NCBI GenBank assembly: GCA_016183065.1
Contig: JACPFF010000011.1
Coordinates: 1-64,000, forward strand
Direction of reading: 5' to 3'
DNA: 64,000 nucleotides
From: Deltaproteobacteria bacterium
Lineage (GTDB): Bacteria > UBA10199 > GCA-002796325 > JACPFF01
The first letter of the stretch is position 1, and each line of letters begins with the position of its first letter. Positions 43,082 to 51,784 of this stretch are shown piece after piece. Under the pieces are notes generated by a model. That model was not told where the DNA came from. It did no database searches and saw only the letters and a program-made list of their open reading frames with translations. A program made the position numbers and the translations under genes.

Positions 43082-45068
43082 ACTCGTCACCACATTTGCC
43101 CCCTGCGGAGACCAGCCCGCGGCGATCGAGGCGCTTACACGGGGCATCCAGGCCGGACGGCGACATCAGGTCCTCCTTGGTGTCACGGGGAGTGGCAAGA
43201 CATTCACCGTGGCCTGTGTGATCGAACGGGTGCAAAAACCGACCCTCATTATCGCCCCGAACAAGACCCTGGCCGCGCAGCTCTTTAGTGAATTCCGGCA
43301 GCTCTTTCCCGACAACGCGGTCGAATATTTTGTCAGCTATTATGATTATTATCAACCGGAGGCCTATCTGCCGGCGCAGGATCTCTTCATCGAAAAGGAT
43401 TCGTCGGTGAATGAATCGATCGATCGCCTCCGTCACGCGGCAACGCACGCCCTGCTGACCCGGAACGACGTGATCATCGTGGCATCGGTCTCCTGTATTT
43501 ACGGATTGGGTTCTCCGGAGTCGTATCGGACTCTGCGGATGGAATTGGCCTGTGGCGATCTCCTGGCGCGGGCGGAGCTCCTCGCACGTTGTGTGACCAT
43601 GCAATATGAACGGAGTGACGTCGATTTTCACCGAGGGACATTTCGCGTACGAGGGGATGTGGTCGAGATCTTTCCCGCGTACCAGGAGACGCAGGCCATA
43701 CGGATTGAGGCATTCGGGGACGAGATCGACCGGATCCTGGAGGTCGATCCCCTGACCGGTGCCGTGCTCGGCGAACTCAAAAAAATCACCATCTATCCGA
43801 ACAGTCACTATGTCGCCCCGGAAACCCGCATGAAGTCCGCGATGGCTGTCATCCGGGAGGAGTTGGCATCACAGCTCGCCCGCTTTCGGCAGACGGGCAA
43901 AGTGGTGGAGGCCCATCGTCTCAAGGAGCGGACGGAGTTCGATTTGGAGATGATGGAAGAAATCGGGTTTTGCAAGGGGATCGAAAATTATTCCCGCTAT
44001 CTCGATGGCCGTCAGCCGGGCGCGCCACCCATGACGCTGCTCGATTATTTCCCCGGAGATTTTCTCTGTGTCATCGACGAGTCGCATATCACCATTCCAC
44101 AGATCGGCGGCATGTATCATGGGGACCGTTCGCGGAAGGAGACCTTGGTCGAGCATGGATTTCGTCTCCCCTCGGCACTTGATAATCGGCCGCTGGCCTT
44201 TGACGAATTTTCCACCAAGCTGCGTCACATGATTGCCGTTTCTGCGACGCCTGCGGAGTATGAATTGACGCAGGCCCACGGGGAGATTGTCGAACAGGTG
44301 GTGCGGCCGACCGGTCTGCTCGATCCTGTCGTCGAGGTGCGACCGGTGGCGGCACAGGTGCATGATTTGCAGCGGGAGATTGTGCAGCGCATCGCCCGGC
44401 AGGAACGGGTGCTGGTGACGACGCTTACCAAGCGTTTGGCAGAGGATTTGACGGCATTTTACCAAGGTGAGGGCCTGAAGGTGCGCTATCTCCATTCCGA
44501 TATCGAGACCATCGAGCGGGTGGCGATCCTGCATGATCTTCGCAAAGGCCTCTTTGATGTCGTGATCGGCATCAATCTCTTGCGCGAGGGACTCGACCTC
44601 CCGGAAGTGTCGCTCGTCGCCATCCTCGATGCCGATAAAGAGGGATTTCTCCGTTCAGCGCGTTCGCTCATCCAGACATTCGGCCGGGCGGCGCGCAATG
44701 TCCATGGCACGGCCATCTTGTATGCCGATACCATCACCGGATCGATGCAGACGGCGATCCGCGAGACCCAGCGGCGACGGGCCAAACAGGAGGCCTACAA
44801 TCAGGCCCATGGCATTACCCCAACGACCATTCACAAAGAGATCGATAACATTCTGCAGTCCATTTATGAGGCCGATTATCCTGCCATCCCCGCGGAAGAG
44901 GGAGAGACGACGGCGTGGAGCGCTGTCCCGATCGCGCGCATTCCCCGCCAGATTGAGCAACTCCGCAAGGCCATGCGCACGGCGGCCGGAGACCTCGATT
45001 TTGAAGAGGCCGCACGCCTGCGCGATGGCATTCACGCCCTGGAAGGGCGTTTGTTGCAGGAATCATGA
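43074..45068 (+). CDS. uvrB: Excinuclease ABC subunit B
   Basis: A 664-aa nucleotide-excision repair helicase-like protein. Walker A is [10 protein letters not shown]. The beta-hairpin [12 protein letters not shown] inserts between DNA strands. Also present are [51 protein letters not shown] and the C-terminal UVR motif [12 protein letters not shown] for UvrC binding. The start is GTG 43074 with GCGGAGGG upstream; the longer open frame lies inside the acyltransferase gene. Confidence 0.96.
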   Translation: MFKLVTTFAPCGDQPAAIEALTRGIQAGRRHQVLLGVTGSGKTFTVACVIERVQKPTLIIAPNKTLAAQLFSEFRQLFPDNAVEYFVSYYDYYQPEAYLPAQDLFIEKDSSVNESIDRLRHAATHALLTRNDVIIVASVSCIYGLGSPESYRTLRMELACGDLLARAELLARCVTMQYERSDVDFHRGTFRVRGDVVEIFPAYQETQAIRIEAFGDEIDRILEVDPLTGAVLGELKKITIYPNSHYVAPETRMKSAMAVIREELASQLARFRQTGKVVEAHRLKERTEFDLEMMEEIGFCKGIENYSRYLDGRQPGAPPMTLLDYFPGDFLCVIDESHITIPQIGGMYHGDRSRKETLVEHGFRLPSALDNRPLAFDEFSTKLRHMIAVSATPAEYELTQAHGEIVEQVVRPTGLLDPVVEVRPVAAQVHDLQREIVQRIARQERVLVTTLTKRLAEDLTAFYQGEGLKVRYLHSDIETIERVAILHDLRKGLFDVVIGINLLREGLDLPEVSLVAILDADKEGFLRSARSLIQTFGRAARNVHGTAILYADTITGSMQTAIRETQRRRAKQEAYNQAHGITPTTIHKEIDNILQSIYEADYPAIPAEEGETTAWSAVPIARIPRQIEQLRKAMRTAAGDLDFEEAARLRDGIHALEGRLLQES

Positions 45069-45101
45069 GCGGCGCCCGTCAGGGCCCTCAGGTCTCCGGC
45101 A

Positions 45102-45953
45102 CTACTCTTGAGGGGGAAAAAGGGGAGGGAAGTGCATGCGGATCTCACTGAGCTGTACCGCGAGGAATTGTTGCTGTTCCGCATTCAAGGGCATGCCAAA
45201 TGGGACATTTGACACAAGCCGGTACCCCAAGTAGCTTAAGGGATAGAGCGCACTGCGCATGCGTGGACGATAGACGGGTGCGACCATTTCTGGATCTGCC
45301 TGAACAATCTTCAAGAGGTCTGTCTTCAACAATGCCGATAGCGATGGGGTGGCCAGGGCTGCGAAGATCCAGCTCCAGGCCGATGCCTGCCAGGGTGAAT
45401 GCTCCAATATCCTTTGCAGGTATCGGGCATATCGTGTCGGGGTAATCAGTGCACGGTGTGTGGCCTCCTCTGCCAGCAACGGGATATTATCTCGCAGCGC
45501 TCTGGCTCCGTTGTGTGCACGGCAGTAGGCTCGCAAGATCGGCCTGGAGGCCAAGCCATAAAAAAGATGGAGGGCGAGGAGTCGTCGACGTCCAATCTCA
45601 CATTCGTCCATTGTCAATGGCCGTTTGCCATCCCACTCAGGGACGATCCATGTTGCAGGGAGATAGAGATTGTAGAAAGGCTCGATAGGGACACCGTTCG
45701 GGGGCCGTGTCACAAGCGTTGGCTGTTGCGGACTCCACAGTAGAGAGGCATTCGGAGTCACCAGAGGAGCCCCCGGCCATGTGATGGAAGGTGCCATGGT
45801 CGAAAAAGGGACGTCGTGCGATACAGGTTTTGGACGTAGAGAGGTTGCAAGACGCCTGGCCATCGCTCCATCCAGATGGATGCCAAAAAAACTCCCTGGT
45901 TTCAACGGTGTATATCCCATACGTCTCCACAGGTGTTGTTCAGTTTGCGCCAT
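45102..45953 (-). CDS. Hypothetical protein
   Basis: A 283-aa protein I do not recognise. There is no signal peptide or clear membrane helix. The N-terminal third is Pro-rich (PGSFFGIHLDGAMARRLATSLRPKP, PPNGVPIEPFYNLYLPATWIVP). The rest is predicted helical with many Leu/Ala/Arg (RRRLLALHLFYGLASRPILRAYCRAH) and ends MHFPPLFPPQE. The start is chosen at MAQTEQHLWRRMGY. It is divergent from gshB, with 64 bp between the starts. Confidence 0.6.
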   Translation of the reverse strand: MAQTEQHLWRRMGYTPLKPGSFFGIHLDGAMARRLATSLRPKPVSHDVPFSTMAPSITWPGAPLVTPNASLLWSPQQPTLVTRPPNGVPIEPFYNLYLPATWIVPEWDGKRPLTMDECEIGRRRLLALHLFYGLASRPILRAYCRAHNGARALRDNIPLLAEEATHRALITPTRYARYLQRILEHSPWQASAWSWIFAALATPSLSALLKTDLLKIVQADPEMVAPVYRPRMRSALYPLSYLGYRLVSNVPFGMPLNAEQQQFLAVQLSEIRMHFPPLFPPQE

Positions 45954-46017
45954 AGTCTGTATCGGTCCCCTTGGCAAAAAGTTGTTTTTCTTTTCTCCGC
46001 CATGGTATGGACGTGAC

Positions 46018-46980
46018 ATGCGACTGCTGATTGTTGCCGACCCCCTCGGAGGGCTTCGTCCGGAGAGCGATACGAGCCTGGCCCTGGCCACGGAAGGTAT
46101 TGCCCGGGGCCATGACCTCTGGTGGGCGGAGGATGGAGAGATTGCCCTCTCCGGGGTCTCCGTGATAGCCAACGCCGTACCGATCACCTCGATCGCGCCG
46201 TACGCCATACCGACAGTGGGGGGATGTCAGATGCTCCCCATCGAGCAATTTGACATCGTCCTCATTCGCAAAAATCCCCCATTCGATGAGGGGTATCTCC
46301 GCCTCTGTTGGCTCTTGGCACCCTATGAATCGCGTGTGGTGGTCAGTAATCGGGCCTCCGTCCTTTTGCGATATCACGAGAAGTTGCTCCCTCTCTGCGG
46401 CGTGCAGGCTGGTTTTTTCCAGGCGGACGAGATCGTCCCGACGATATTGACACGGGATCCCGCGTTCTTGCAGGCTTTCATGGCCGAGCATCGCGCCGAG
46501 GCGTGGGTCGTGAAACCGTGGACCGGTTTTGGCGGACGGGGCGTCGAGCGATATCCGTCGGCAGAGGCGGTCCTCGCGGCGGTGGCCGCGAGTCCGACAC
46601 CGATGCTCGTCTCGCCATTCTTGCCTGAGGTGATGACCACCGGCGATCGGCGCGTCTTTTATCTGCGCGGTCAGATGGTCGGTGATCTGGTCCGGATCCC
46701 CCCGCCGGGCGGCTTTATTGCCAATCTTGCCTTTGGGGGGCATGGCACATTGCATGGCATGAGTGATCGGACCCGCCATCTCTGTGCGCAACTGGGCAAT
46801 TTCTTGCGCTCGATCGATTGTGATTTTGCCGGGGCAGACCTGCTGGGAGACCGGCTCTCCGAGGTCAATATTACCTCGCCCACAGGGATTAATACCTTGG
46901 TGCGTCTTGGCGGGCCCTCGTTGGCGGGGCCGATCCTCGATGCCATAACGGGCCATGTGGTGAGAAAGGAGGGGGGATGA
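46018..46980 (+). CDS. gshB: Glutathione synthetase
   Basis: A 320-aa ATP-grasp enzyme adding glycine to gamma-glutamylcysteine. RLLIVADPLGGLRPESDTSLALATEGIARGHDL is the GshB N-terminal signature, and VLIRKNPPFDEGYLRLCWLL is a close match to the family's KQDPPF motif. VVKPWTGFGGRGV is the glycine-rich ATP loop, and DRRVFYLRGQMV and EVNITSPTG complete the ATP-grasp and metal sites. It is divergent from a hypothetical gene and overlaps the rhodanese-NifU gene by four bases. Confidence 0.9.
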   Translation: MRLLIVADPLGGLRPESDTSLALATEGIARGHDLWWAEDGEIALSGVSVIANAVPITSIAPYAIPTVGGCQMLPIEQFDIVLIRKNPPFDEGYLRLCWLLAPYESRVVVSNRASVLLRYHEKLLPLCGVQAGFFQADEIVPTILTRDPAFLQAFMAEHRAEAWVVKPWTGFGGRGVERYPSAEAVLAAVAASPTPMLVSPFLPEVMTTGDRRVFYLRGQMVGDLVRIPPPGGFIANLAFGGHGTLHGMSDRTRHLCAQLGNFLRSIDCDFAGADLLGDRLSEVNITSPTGINTLVRLGGPSLAGPILDAITGHVVRKEGG

Positions 46981-47735
46981 CCTTCTTTGTCTCGCGTCAA
47001 CGCGCGAATGCGACGATCAATGAGGAGACCGCCTTGGCTGCCCTCCGCGCACAACTGGAGACCGTACAGCAGCGACTCGATCGACTGGCAAGTCACGTGG
47101 CCGGGCTGTCGCAGGGCGTGCCAATTGGGGTGGAGGTGATCCTCGAGGGTAAGGGATGGACGGAAATCCCGGCTGATCGGATCGATGATGCGCGAGGCCG
47201 CCTTCCCGAACTCCTCATTCTCGATGTCCGGTCGGATGTCGCATGGGAGCATGGCCATCTCGAGGGCGCAAAACACGTGGCCGCGCAGGAGCTCTCCCGC
47301 CGGTTGCATGAGTTGCCGGACCGATTCCGGCCGCTCCTCGTGATCGGAGCGTCGGAGGACGAGGGGCGTTTGGCCTGCCGTTTCCTGATGCAGGAGGGCT
47401 ATCACTATCTCTTCTACGCCGATGGGGGGCTGGCGGCGTACCCAGGGACGCTCAAGACCTCGGACCATCCACCCCTGGATGTCACACAGGTCACCGGGAG
47501 CGATCCCGCCCTGATCGCACGGGTCGCGGCCCTGCTCGATCGCGATGTCCGACCGGCGCTTGTCCGCGATGGCGGGGATCTCGAGCTCCTCTCGGTCGAT
47601 GACGGCGTGGTGCAGCTCCGGATGGTGGGGGCCTGTCATGGGTGTGGGGCGCAAACAATGACCGTCCAGCAGGGGATCAGGACATATCTTTTGCACGCCT
47701 TCCCCGAGCTGAAAGCAGTTCAGGATCTCACATAG
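46977..47735 (+). CDS. Rhodanese-like/NifU-like fusion protein
   Basis: A 252-aa protein. Residues about 1-45 form a coiled coil (LAALRAQLETVQQRLDRLASHV). Residues about 75-160 are a rhodanese fold (ELLILDVRSDVAWEHGHLEGAKHVAAQEL), but the active-site loop reads LLVIGASEDEGRLA with no catalytic Cys. The C-terminal 75 residues are a NifU domain (RPALVRDGGDLELLSVDDGVVQLRMVGACHGCGAQTMTV) with the CxxC intact for Fe-S cluster binding. It overlaps gshB, hinting at a link between thiol chemistry and Fe-S delivery. Confidence 0.82.
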   Translation: MTFFVSRQRANATINEETALAALRAQLETVQQRLDRLASHVAGLSQGVPIGVEVILEGKGWTEIPADRIDDARGRLPELLILDVRSDVAWEHGHLEGAKHVAAQELSRRLHELPDRFRPLLVIGASEDEGRLACRFLMQEGYHYLFYADGGLAAYPGTLKTSDHPPLDVTQVTGSDPALIARVAALLDRDVRPALVRDGGDLELLSVDDGVVQLRMVGACHGCGAQTMTVQQGIRTYLLHAFPELKAVQDLT

Positions 47736-47737
47736 AT

Positions 47738-48610
47738 ATGCTACACTCCCGATCCGTGCGGGGGATGACGTTCTCCATTGTCGGTGTCTTGCTCATGTTC
47801 GTGAGCGGTTGCGCGACCAGCGGAAAAGTGGCGCGTGGTGGCTGGTATGTTGTCAAGCGTGGAGAGACGATCGGGGGAATCGCACAGCGGTATCATCTGA
47901 CGGTGCAGCAATTGGCCGAGTGGAATAATATCCAAAATCCCGACCTGATTATCCCGGGGCGTCGTTTGAGTCTTCCCCCGAGACAGACGAGTTTCTTGAG
48001 CCCGCAGCGTCCCAAGGCCAAGGACTGGGGCGGCCATGGCAACCAAATTTCGACCTTTCACGGGAAATTCGCCTGGCCGCTCCAGGGTCCGATCCATTCG
48101 CACTACGGCATTCGCGGGGGCCGTCGCCATGATGGGATCGATATCGGCGCAAAAAATGGGGCGCAGATTCGTGCGGCGGCGGCGGGGACGGTGGTCTTTG
48201 ACCGGACGCTCTCCGGCTATGGGAAGGTCATCATCGTGCGCCATCCCGGGGGGTACTACACGGCGTATGCCCATAATGCGCGGCACTTTGTGAAAAAAGG
48301 GGAGAAGGTCCGGCAGGGGGAACCGATTGCGGCCGTTGGGACGACCGGACGCTCGAGCGGACCGCATCTCCATTTCGAAATTCGGCGTGGACAGACGGCG
48401 CGAAACCCTTTATTTTTTCTCAATCCCCATGCTGCGGATGCGCAGCGTGGGCACGCTGTCGCGGCGCGACATGTCTCCCCCGGTCCCTCGAAAGTGGCTG
48501 GACGTGGGCCGCAGGAGAAGCGGGTGTCACAGAGTCAGTGGCGCAAATATGTGCCACCCGATAAAGAGACTGTGCGCGTGAATACACCGTTTCGGAAGAA
48601 ACGCCAGTAA
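47738..48610 (+). CDS. LysM-M23 peptidase lipoprotein (NlpD/EnvC-like)
   Basis: A 290-aa lipoprotein with lipobox VSGC (signal within the first 25 residues). A LysM domain follows (GWYVVKRGETIGGIAQRYHLTVQQLAEWNNI, about residues 35-80). The M23 domain from about residue 110 has HDGIDIG (metal His and Asp), HPGGYYTAYAH and GPHLHFEIR (His pair). The metal-site motif HxxxD and HLH are intact, so it may be an active endopeptidase rather than only an amidase activator. A basic Gln/Arg tail follows. It begins two bases after the NifU-fusion stop. Confidence 0.88.
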   Translation: MLHSRSVRGMTFSIVGVLLMFVSGCATSGKVARGGWYVVKRGETIGGIAQRYHLTVQQLAEWNNIQNPDLIIPGRRLSLPPRQTSFLSPQRPKAKDWGGHGNQISTFHGKFAWPLQGPIHSHYGIRGGRRHDGIDIGAKNGAQIRAAAAGTVVFDRTLSGYGKVIIVRHPGGYYTAYAHNARHFVKKGEKVRQGEPIAAVGTTGRSSGPHLHFEIRRGQTARNPLFFLNPHAADAQRGHAVAARHVSPGPSKVAGRGPQEKRVSQSQWRKYVPPDKETVRVNTPFRKKRQ

Positions 48611-48622
48611 AGGTCGTAATCG

Positions 48623-49174
48623 ATGAGCAGATATCACCATATCGGTGGCGTGCGTGAGACCGAGATCAAACAATATATTCGTGATGTGCCGGACTTTCCA
48701 CGTGCCGGCATCCTCTTTAAGGATATTGCCCCATTGTTGGGCAATGCCGCACTCCTCCGGGCGGCGATTCGCTCTCTCCTCGATCGGTATCAATCGATGT
48801 CCATTGAGACCGTGGTGGCGATTGAATCGCGCGGGTTTATCTTTGGGGCCCCGCTGGCCTATGAATTGGGTGTTCCGTTTCATATGGCGCGGAAAAAGGG
48901 GAAACTCCCCTATCGCACGATCGAGCAGTGTTACGCCTTGGAATATGGGAGTGCGACCATTGCACTCCATACCGATGCCATTCGGCGGGGTGAGCGCGTG
49001 CTCGTGATCGACGACCTCCTCGCCACGGGAGGGACTGCAGCGGCCACGTGCACCTTGGTGGAGCGGTTGGGGGGAACGGTCGTCGAATGCGCGTTTCTGA
49101 TTGAACTCGCATTTTTGGGCGGTCGTGACCGTGTCGGCGATTACAATGTATGTACGGTCGTACGGTATGAGTGA
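48623..49174 (+). CDS. apt: Adenine phosphoribosyltransferase
   Basis: A 183-aa purine salvage enzyme making AMP from adenine and PRPP. EIKQYIRDVPDFPRAGILFKDIAPLL is the family start. VVAIESRGFIFGAPLAYELG binds the purine, and VLVIDDLLATGGTAAAT is the PRPP loop. RKKGKLPYRTIEQCYALEYG is the flexible catalytic loop. Full length. It lies 12 bp after the M23 gene, upstream of tRNA-Arg. Confidence 0.93.
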   Translation: MSRYHHIGGVRETEIKQYIRDVPDFPRAGILFKDIAPLLGNAALLRAAIRSLLDRYQSMSIETVVAIESRGFIFGAPLAYELGVPFHMARKKGKLPYRTIEQCYALEYGSATIALHTDAIRRGERVLVIDDLLATGGTAAATCTLVERLGGTVVECAFLIELAFLGGRDRVGDYNVCTVVRYE

Positions 49175-49194
49175 GCAGTGTCGTCTGCGACATC

Positions 49195-49225
49195 GTCATT
49201 CCCGCGCCCGCGGGGATCTCCTGAC
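49195..49225. repeat. GTCATTCCCGCG-type short inverted repeat
   Basis: GTCATTCCCGCG-CC-CGCGGGGATCTCCTGAC is an imperfect short palindrome of the ATTCCCGCG...CGCGGG-A form seen scattered in many proteobacteria. It directly precedes the tRNA-Arg acceptor stem. A related fragment, CGCGAAAGCGGGGACC, occurs at about 63630. It might be a terminator for apt, but it lacks a T tract. Confidence 0.45.
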
Positions 49226-49227
49226 AT

Positions 49228-49299
49228 GCCCCTGTAGCTCAGTGGATAGAGCATTGGTTTCCTAAACCATGCGCGCAGGTTCGATTCCTGCCAGGGGCG
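49228..49299 (+). tRNA. tRNA-Arg (anticodon CCT)
   Basis: Acceptor GCCCCTG pairs with CAGGGGC. The D arm is GCTC-AGTGGATA-GAGC, the anticodon loop TTCCTAA gives CCT, and the T arm is GCAGG-TTCGATT-CCTGC. The first anticodon-stem pair is T-T, a mild oddity. Its last 15 bases, ATTCCTGCCAGGGGC (49284-49298), recur at 49438-49452 and 51924-51938, bounding two hairpin elements and a foreign island. Confidence 0.93.
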
Positions 49300-49452
49300 C
49301 CCAGAGGCCCGGGAGCCAACGGCTCCCGGGCCTCTGGGCGCCGGTGGCGGAAGGGAAGAGGCTCTTCGACGACCGAGGTCGGGGACCCGCCGAAGGCGGG
49401 TGACCGAGGAAGTACCCGGAGGCGGGAGCCGGAGGGTATTCCTGCCAGGGGC
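49300..49452 (+). mobile_element. 3'-end hairpin element, copy E (after tRNA-Arg)
   Basis: The unit starts with a perfect 20-bp stem (49299-49318 with 49322-49341, loop AAC) directly after the tRNA. It continues through a second hairpin, ACCCGCC-GAA-GGCGGGT, the core CGAGGAAGTACCCG, hairpin GGC-GGGA-GCC, and a 15-bp copy of the tRNA 3' end. It is almost identical to copy H (51783-51938; two or so substitutions in the core region) and has the same architecture as copy B, though its stem sequences differ completely. Confidence 0.82.
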
Positions 49453-50694
49453 ACCAGAAAGGAAAAGTCAAAGAGTTTTGGTTCGCCTCGCCTCGCTCGG
49501 CGACTAATTTGTATTCAATTTTGGGGGTAAAAACGAATTCACGATTTCGTAAAATATGGTTCGAGCCGATGTTTTTCAGAAATGTTGCCATTGCAGTCGG
49601 ATTGGGAGAGGAAAGCAGATTAGCGGCTTGATTTAAGGACTTTACGAACTCACGAGCCGGTTCGAGCCAAGACAATCCTTTTATCTCAAAATTGGTGATT
49701 TTTCCGTCTAGCGCAAGTTTTTGAGAAAGTAAACTTTGTTTTTTGGCGGCGTATTCTTCTGTGGATAAAGCGTTCGCTAAATAGACATCAAGTAGTTTTG
49801 CTAACTGCGCTTCCGCGCGCATTAATTGCTCTTTTAAAACAATAGCTTCACTTTGTGCGTCCTCTCTCGCTTTATTCTGTTTCCCGTCCAACGCCGCCAA
49901 GACTTTTTCGGTGTCTTGGCTCGACAGAGAAACTTTTTGAAGATAAGAAGCGATGTGCTCCATCAAGGCTTCTTCGCGGAGATAATGCTTTTCTTGGCAT
50001 GGCCCCTTCTTGCGAGTACAGCGATAATAGTTATGGCCTTACGAGGCGCATTTTAAGAGACCGAGAAAAGCAAAATTATTTTTTCTCACATGGTGGAATT
50101 TTCCACGCTTACTCATCACTTCTTGGCAAGAATCAAAAAGTTTCTTTGAGATTAACGGCTCGTGTTGTCCCTCATGAATTTCCCCACCATATTTCATTAG
50201 CCCCGTATAGAAAATATTTTGTAGAATGCTCTGCACATTGCTCAACGCTATTTCCTTACCGAGATTGCCACGCAAGTCGTGTTTCTTGCACCAATTTGCG
50301 AGAGAATGAAGCGTATATGCTCCGGTGGCATACATTTCAAACAATTTCTTTACTTTCGGTGCTTTCTCGCTATCAACATCAACCCCACGAGTTTTAGCGT
50401 TGTTTAGGTAGCCCACCGGAGCCAAGCCTGGCCATACGCCATTTCGTATTTTTTGCCGAAAACCTCGCTTCACATTCTCTCGCAAATTATCTACAAAATA
50501 TTTTGATTGACCAAAAGCGATATTGAGCATGAACAAGCCTTGTGGGGTTGCTTCAAACCAAAAGGTGGGAAATTTGAGGGATTTAATCAAGCCGCGATCT
50601 ACAAAATGAATAATCTTTCCCCCCATCAACAGAATTGCGAGCTAACCTGTCGGGGTGCCACGAAATGATCCCGTCTGCTTTTCCTCTCTCAATC
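49453..50694 (-). pseudogene. Broken large serine recombinase
   Basis: A decayed site-specific serine recombinase of the kind frequent in candidate-phyla (CPR) mobile elements. The readable parts, in order on the minus strand, are: the end of the resolvase domain (ERGKADGIISWHPDRLARNS), a frameshift in a run of six G (about 50622-50627), the recombinase domain (NLRENVKRGFRQKIRNG, APVGYLNN, SIL/FYTG), and an in-frame TAA at 50039-50041 with a small deletion in the zinc ribbon (LKCAS, stop, GHNYYRCTRKKGPC). A coiled-coil C-terminus (VLAALDGKQNKAREDAQ) then runs on toward the tRNA end. The catalytic N-terminus is missing, so it is inactive. Confidence 0.85.
49461..49592 (-). repeat. 132-bp inverted repeat, left arm (recombinase 3' coding end)
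   Basis: This encodes the recombinase C-terminal segment (TFLKNIGSNHILRNREFVF region). The same sequence with a few substitutions lies inverted at 50695-50826. Together the arms bracket the recombinase remnant. Confidence 0.8.
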
Positions 50695-50826
50695 AATGAC
50701 AACATTTCTGAAAAACATCGGCTCGAACCATATTTTACGAAATCGTGAATTTGTTTTTACCCCCAAAATTGAATACAAATTAGTCGCGGAGCGAGGCGAG
50801 GCGAACCAAGACTCTTTGACTTTTCC
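50695..50826 (+). repeat. 132-bp inverted repeat, right arm
   Basis: An inverted copy of 49461-49592. It replaces the position where the recombinase N-terminus should be, so the gene was truncated by a duplication-inversion or by recombination with a second element. A further 27-bp piece of the same sequence (AAAAACATCGGCTCGAACCA) recurs at about 50993-51012. Confidence 0.8.
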
Positions 50827-50834
50827 TATGTGGT

Positions 50835-50968
50835 GCAGTATTCTTGAGTTAGTCTGAACGCATTTCGCCGCTTGCGGCGGCGAGGAAGTCTCCCCGCCTG
50901 CGTGGCCGAAGCCACTTCGGCGAGGCGAAAGCCCGCGGAAATTCGGAAAGGCGGCGGAGCCGCACCGC
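50835..50968 (+). repeat. Hairpin element F (inverted pair with G)
   Basis: A 134-bp G+C-rich unit in an otherwise AT-rich island. TCGCCGC-TTGC-GGCGGCGA, the core CGAGGAAGTCTCCCCG, GTGGC-CGAA-GCCAC and GCGGC-GGA-GCCGC are successive stems. It shares CGAGGAAGT and the GGC-GGA-GCC hairpin with copies A, E and H. Copy G (51651-51784) is nearly identical in the opposite orientation; the pair brackets the lipoprotein-like gene. Confidence 0.78.
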
Positions 50969-51048
50969 TCGAAACCGCAAAAGAACCCGGAGAAAAACAT
51001 CGGCTCGAACCATATTTTGATTTTTGGGGAAGAAAATTTTTTAATCCT

Positions 51049-51600
51049 ATGAATAAGAAAAATATATTTTTTATTCTCTTCACAATTCTTGTTATTGGTG
51101 TATTTGGATGTTTCGCTTTTATTAAGAATCAAACGCCTACTCCACAGACACAGCAAGACGTCTTCTTTTCTCAAGAGGAGTGCGAACAAAAAACTGGAAA
51201 AACTTGTAGTCTCCAAATGTGTGATTATGTCCCGCCTGGAAAAACCTTTGAAGAAGTATGCGGAAAGGATTTCAAGAAAGGTTGGGTTCCACAAACCTCT
51301 GTTGTAACTAACCAGAACTCGACAAGCGAATCCGCTTGTCAAAGGCTTAATAACGAAATTGAGAATGACTTGACCAAAGCTAATTATTGTCAAAATGCCT
51401 CTGATTGTAGCGTCTTGGCTCTGGGAGGAAGCTATGTGGAATTTGGATGCTATCATTTTATTAATAAGGAAGTTGATAAAAATAAATTTTACGCAAAGAT
51501 GCAAATTTATACTCAACAATGTCGAGCGGCTATTGATAGGTGCGTCCCAGCTCCCAAGCCATCATGTGTTTCTAATAAATGCGCGTTCATAGATAATTAG
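51049..51600 (+). CDS. Foreign small Cys-rich membrane/lipoprotein-like protein
   Basis: A 183-aa protein encoded in strikingly AT-rich DNA. MNKKNIFFILFTILVIGVFGCFAFIKN is a signal anchor with a weak lipobox (VFGC). The rest is Cys-rich (EECEQKTGKTCSLQMCDYVPPGKTFEEVCGKDF, then CQNASDCSVLALG and CVPAPKPSCVSNKCAF). Base composition and style resemble CPR-bacterial proteins. No clear Shine-Dalgarno sequence; TTTTTTAATCC precedes the ATG. It is the only intact gene of the island, bracketed by inverted hairpin elements F and G. The function is unknown. Confidence 0.7.
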   Translation: MNKKNIFFILFTILVIGVFGCFAFIKNQTPTPQTQQDVFFSQEECEQKTGKTCSLQMCDYVPPGKTFEEVCGKDFKKGWVPQTSVVTNQNSTSESACQRLNNEIENDLTKANYCQNASDCSVLALGGSYVEFGCYHFINKEVDKNKFYAKMQIYTQQCRAAIDRCVPAPKPSCVSNKCAFIDN

Positions 51601-51650
51601 AGAACTCGTTTATTTATGAATTGCCGCCAAAAAAAAATTTGAAATTGTCA

Positions 51651-51784
51651 GCGGTGCGGCTCCGCCGCCTTTCCGAATTTTCGCGGGCTTTCGCCTCGCC
51701 GAAGTGGCTTCGGCCACGCAGGCGGGGAGACTTCCTCGCCGCCGCAAGCGGCGAAATGCGTTCGGACTGATTCAAGAATACTGC
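51651..51784 (-). repeat. Hairpin element G (inverted pair with F)
   Basis: An inverted copy of element F with only a few differences, including at the outer end (TTGAATCAGTCCGAACG against TTGAGTTAGTCTGAACG). Its outer end abuts element H at 51783. Confidence 0.78.

Noticed and set aside
49438-49452. Extra tRNA-Arg remnants at 49438 and 51924
   Set aside because: Only the last 15 bases of the tRNA are present, with no D or anticodon arm, so they are boundary duplications and not tRNA genes.
49300-49452. RNase P RNA or group II intron domain, suggested by the GAGGAAGTCC motif and hairpins
   Set aside because: The unit is far too short and lacks the other conserved regions of RNase P RNA and any domain V/VI pair of a group II intron.
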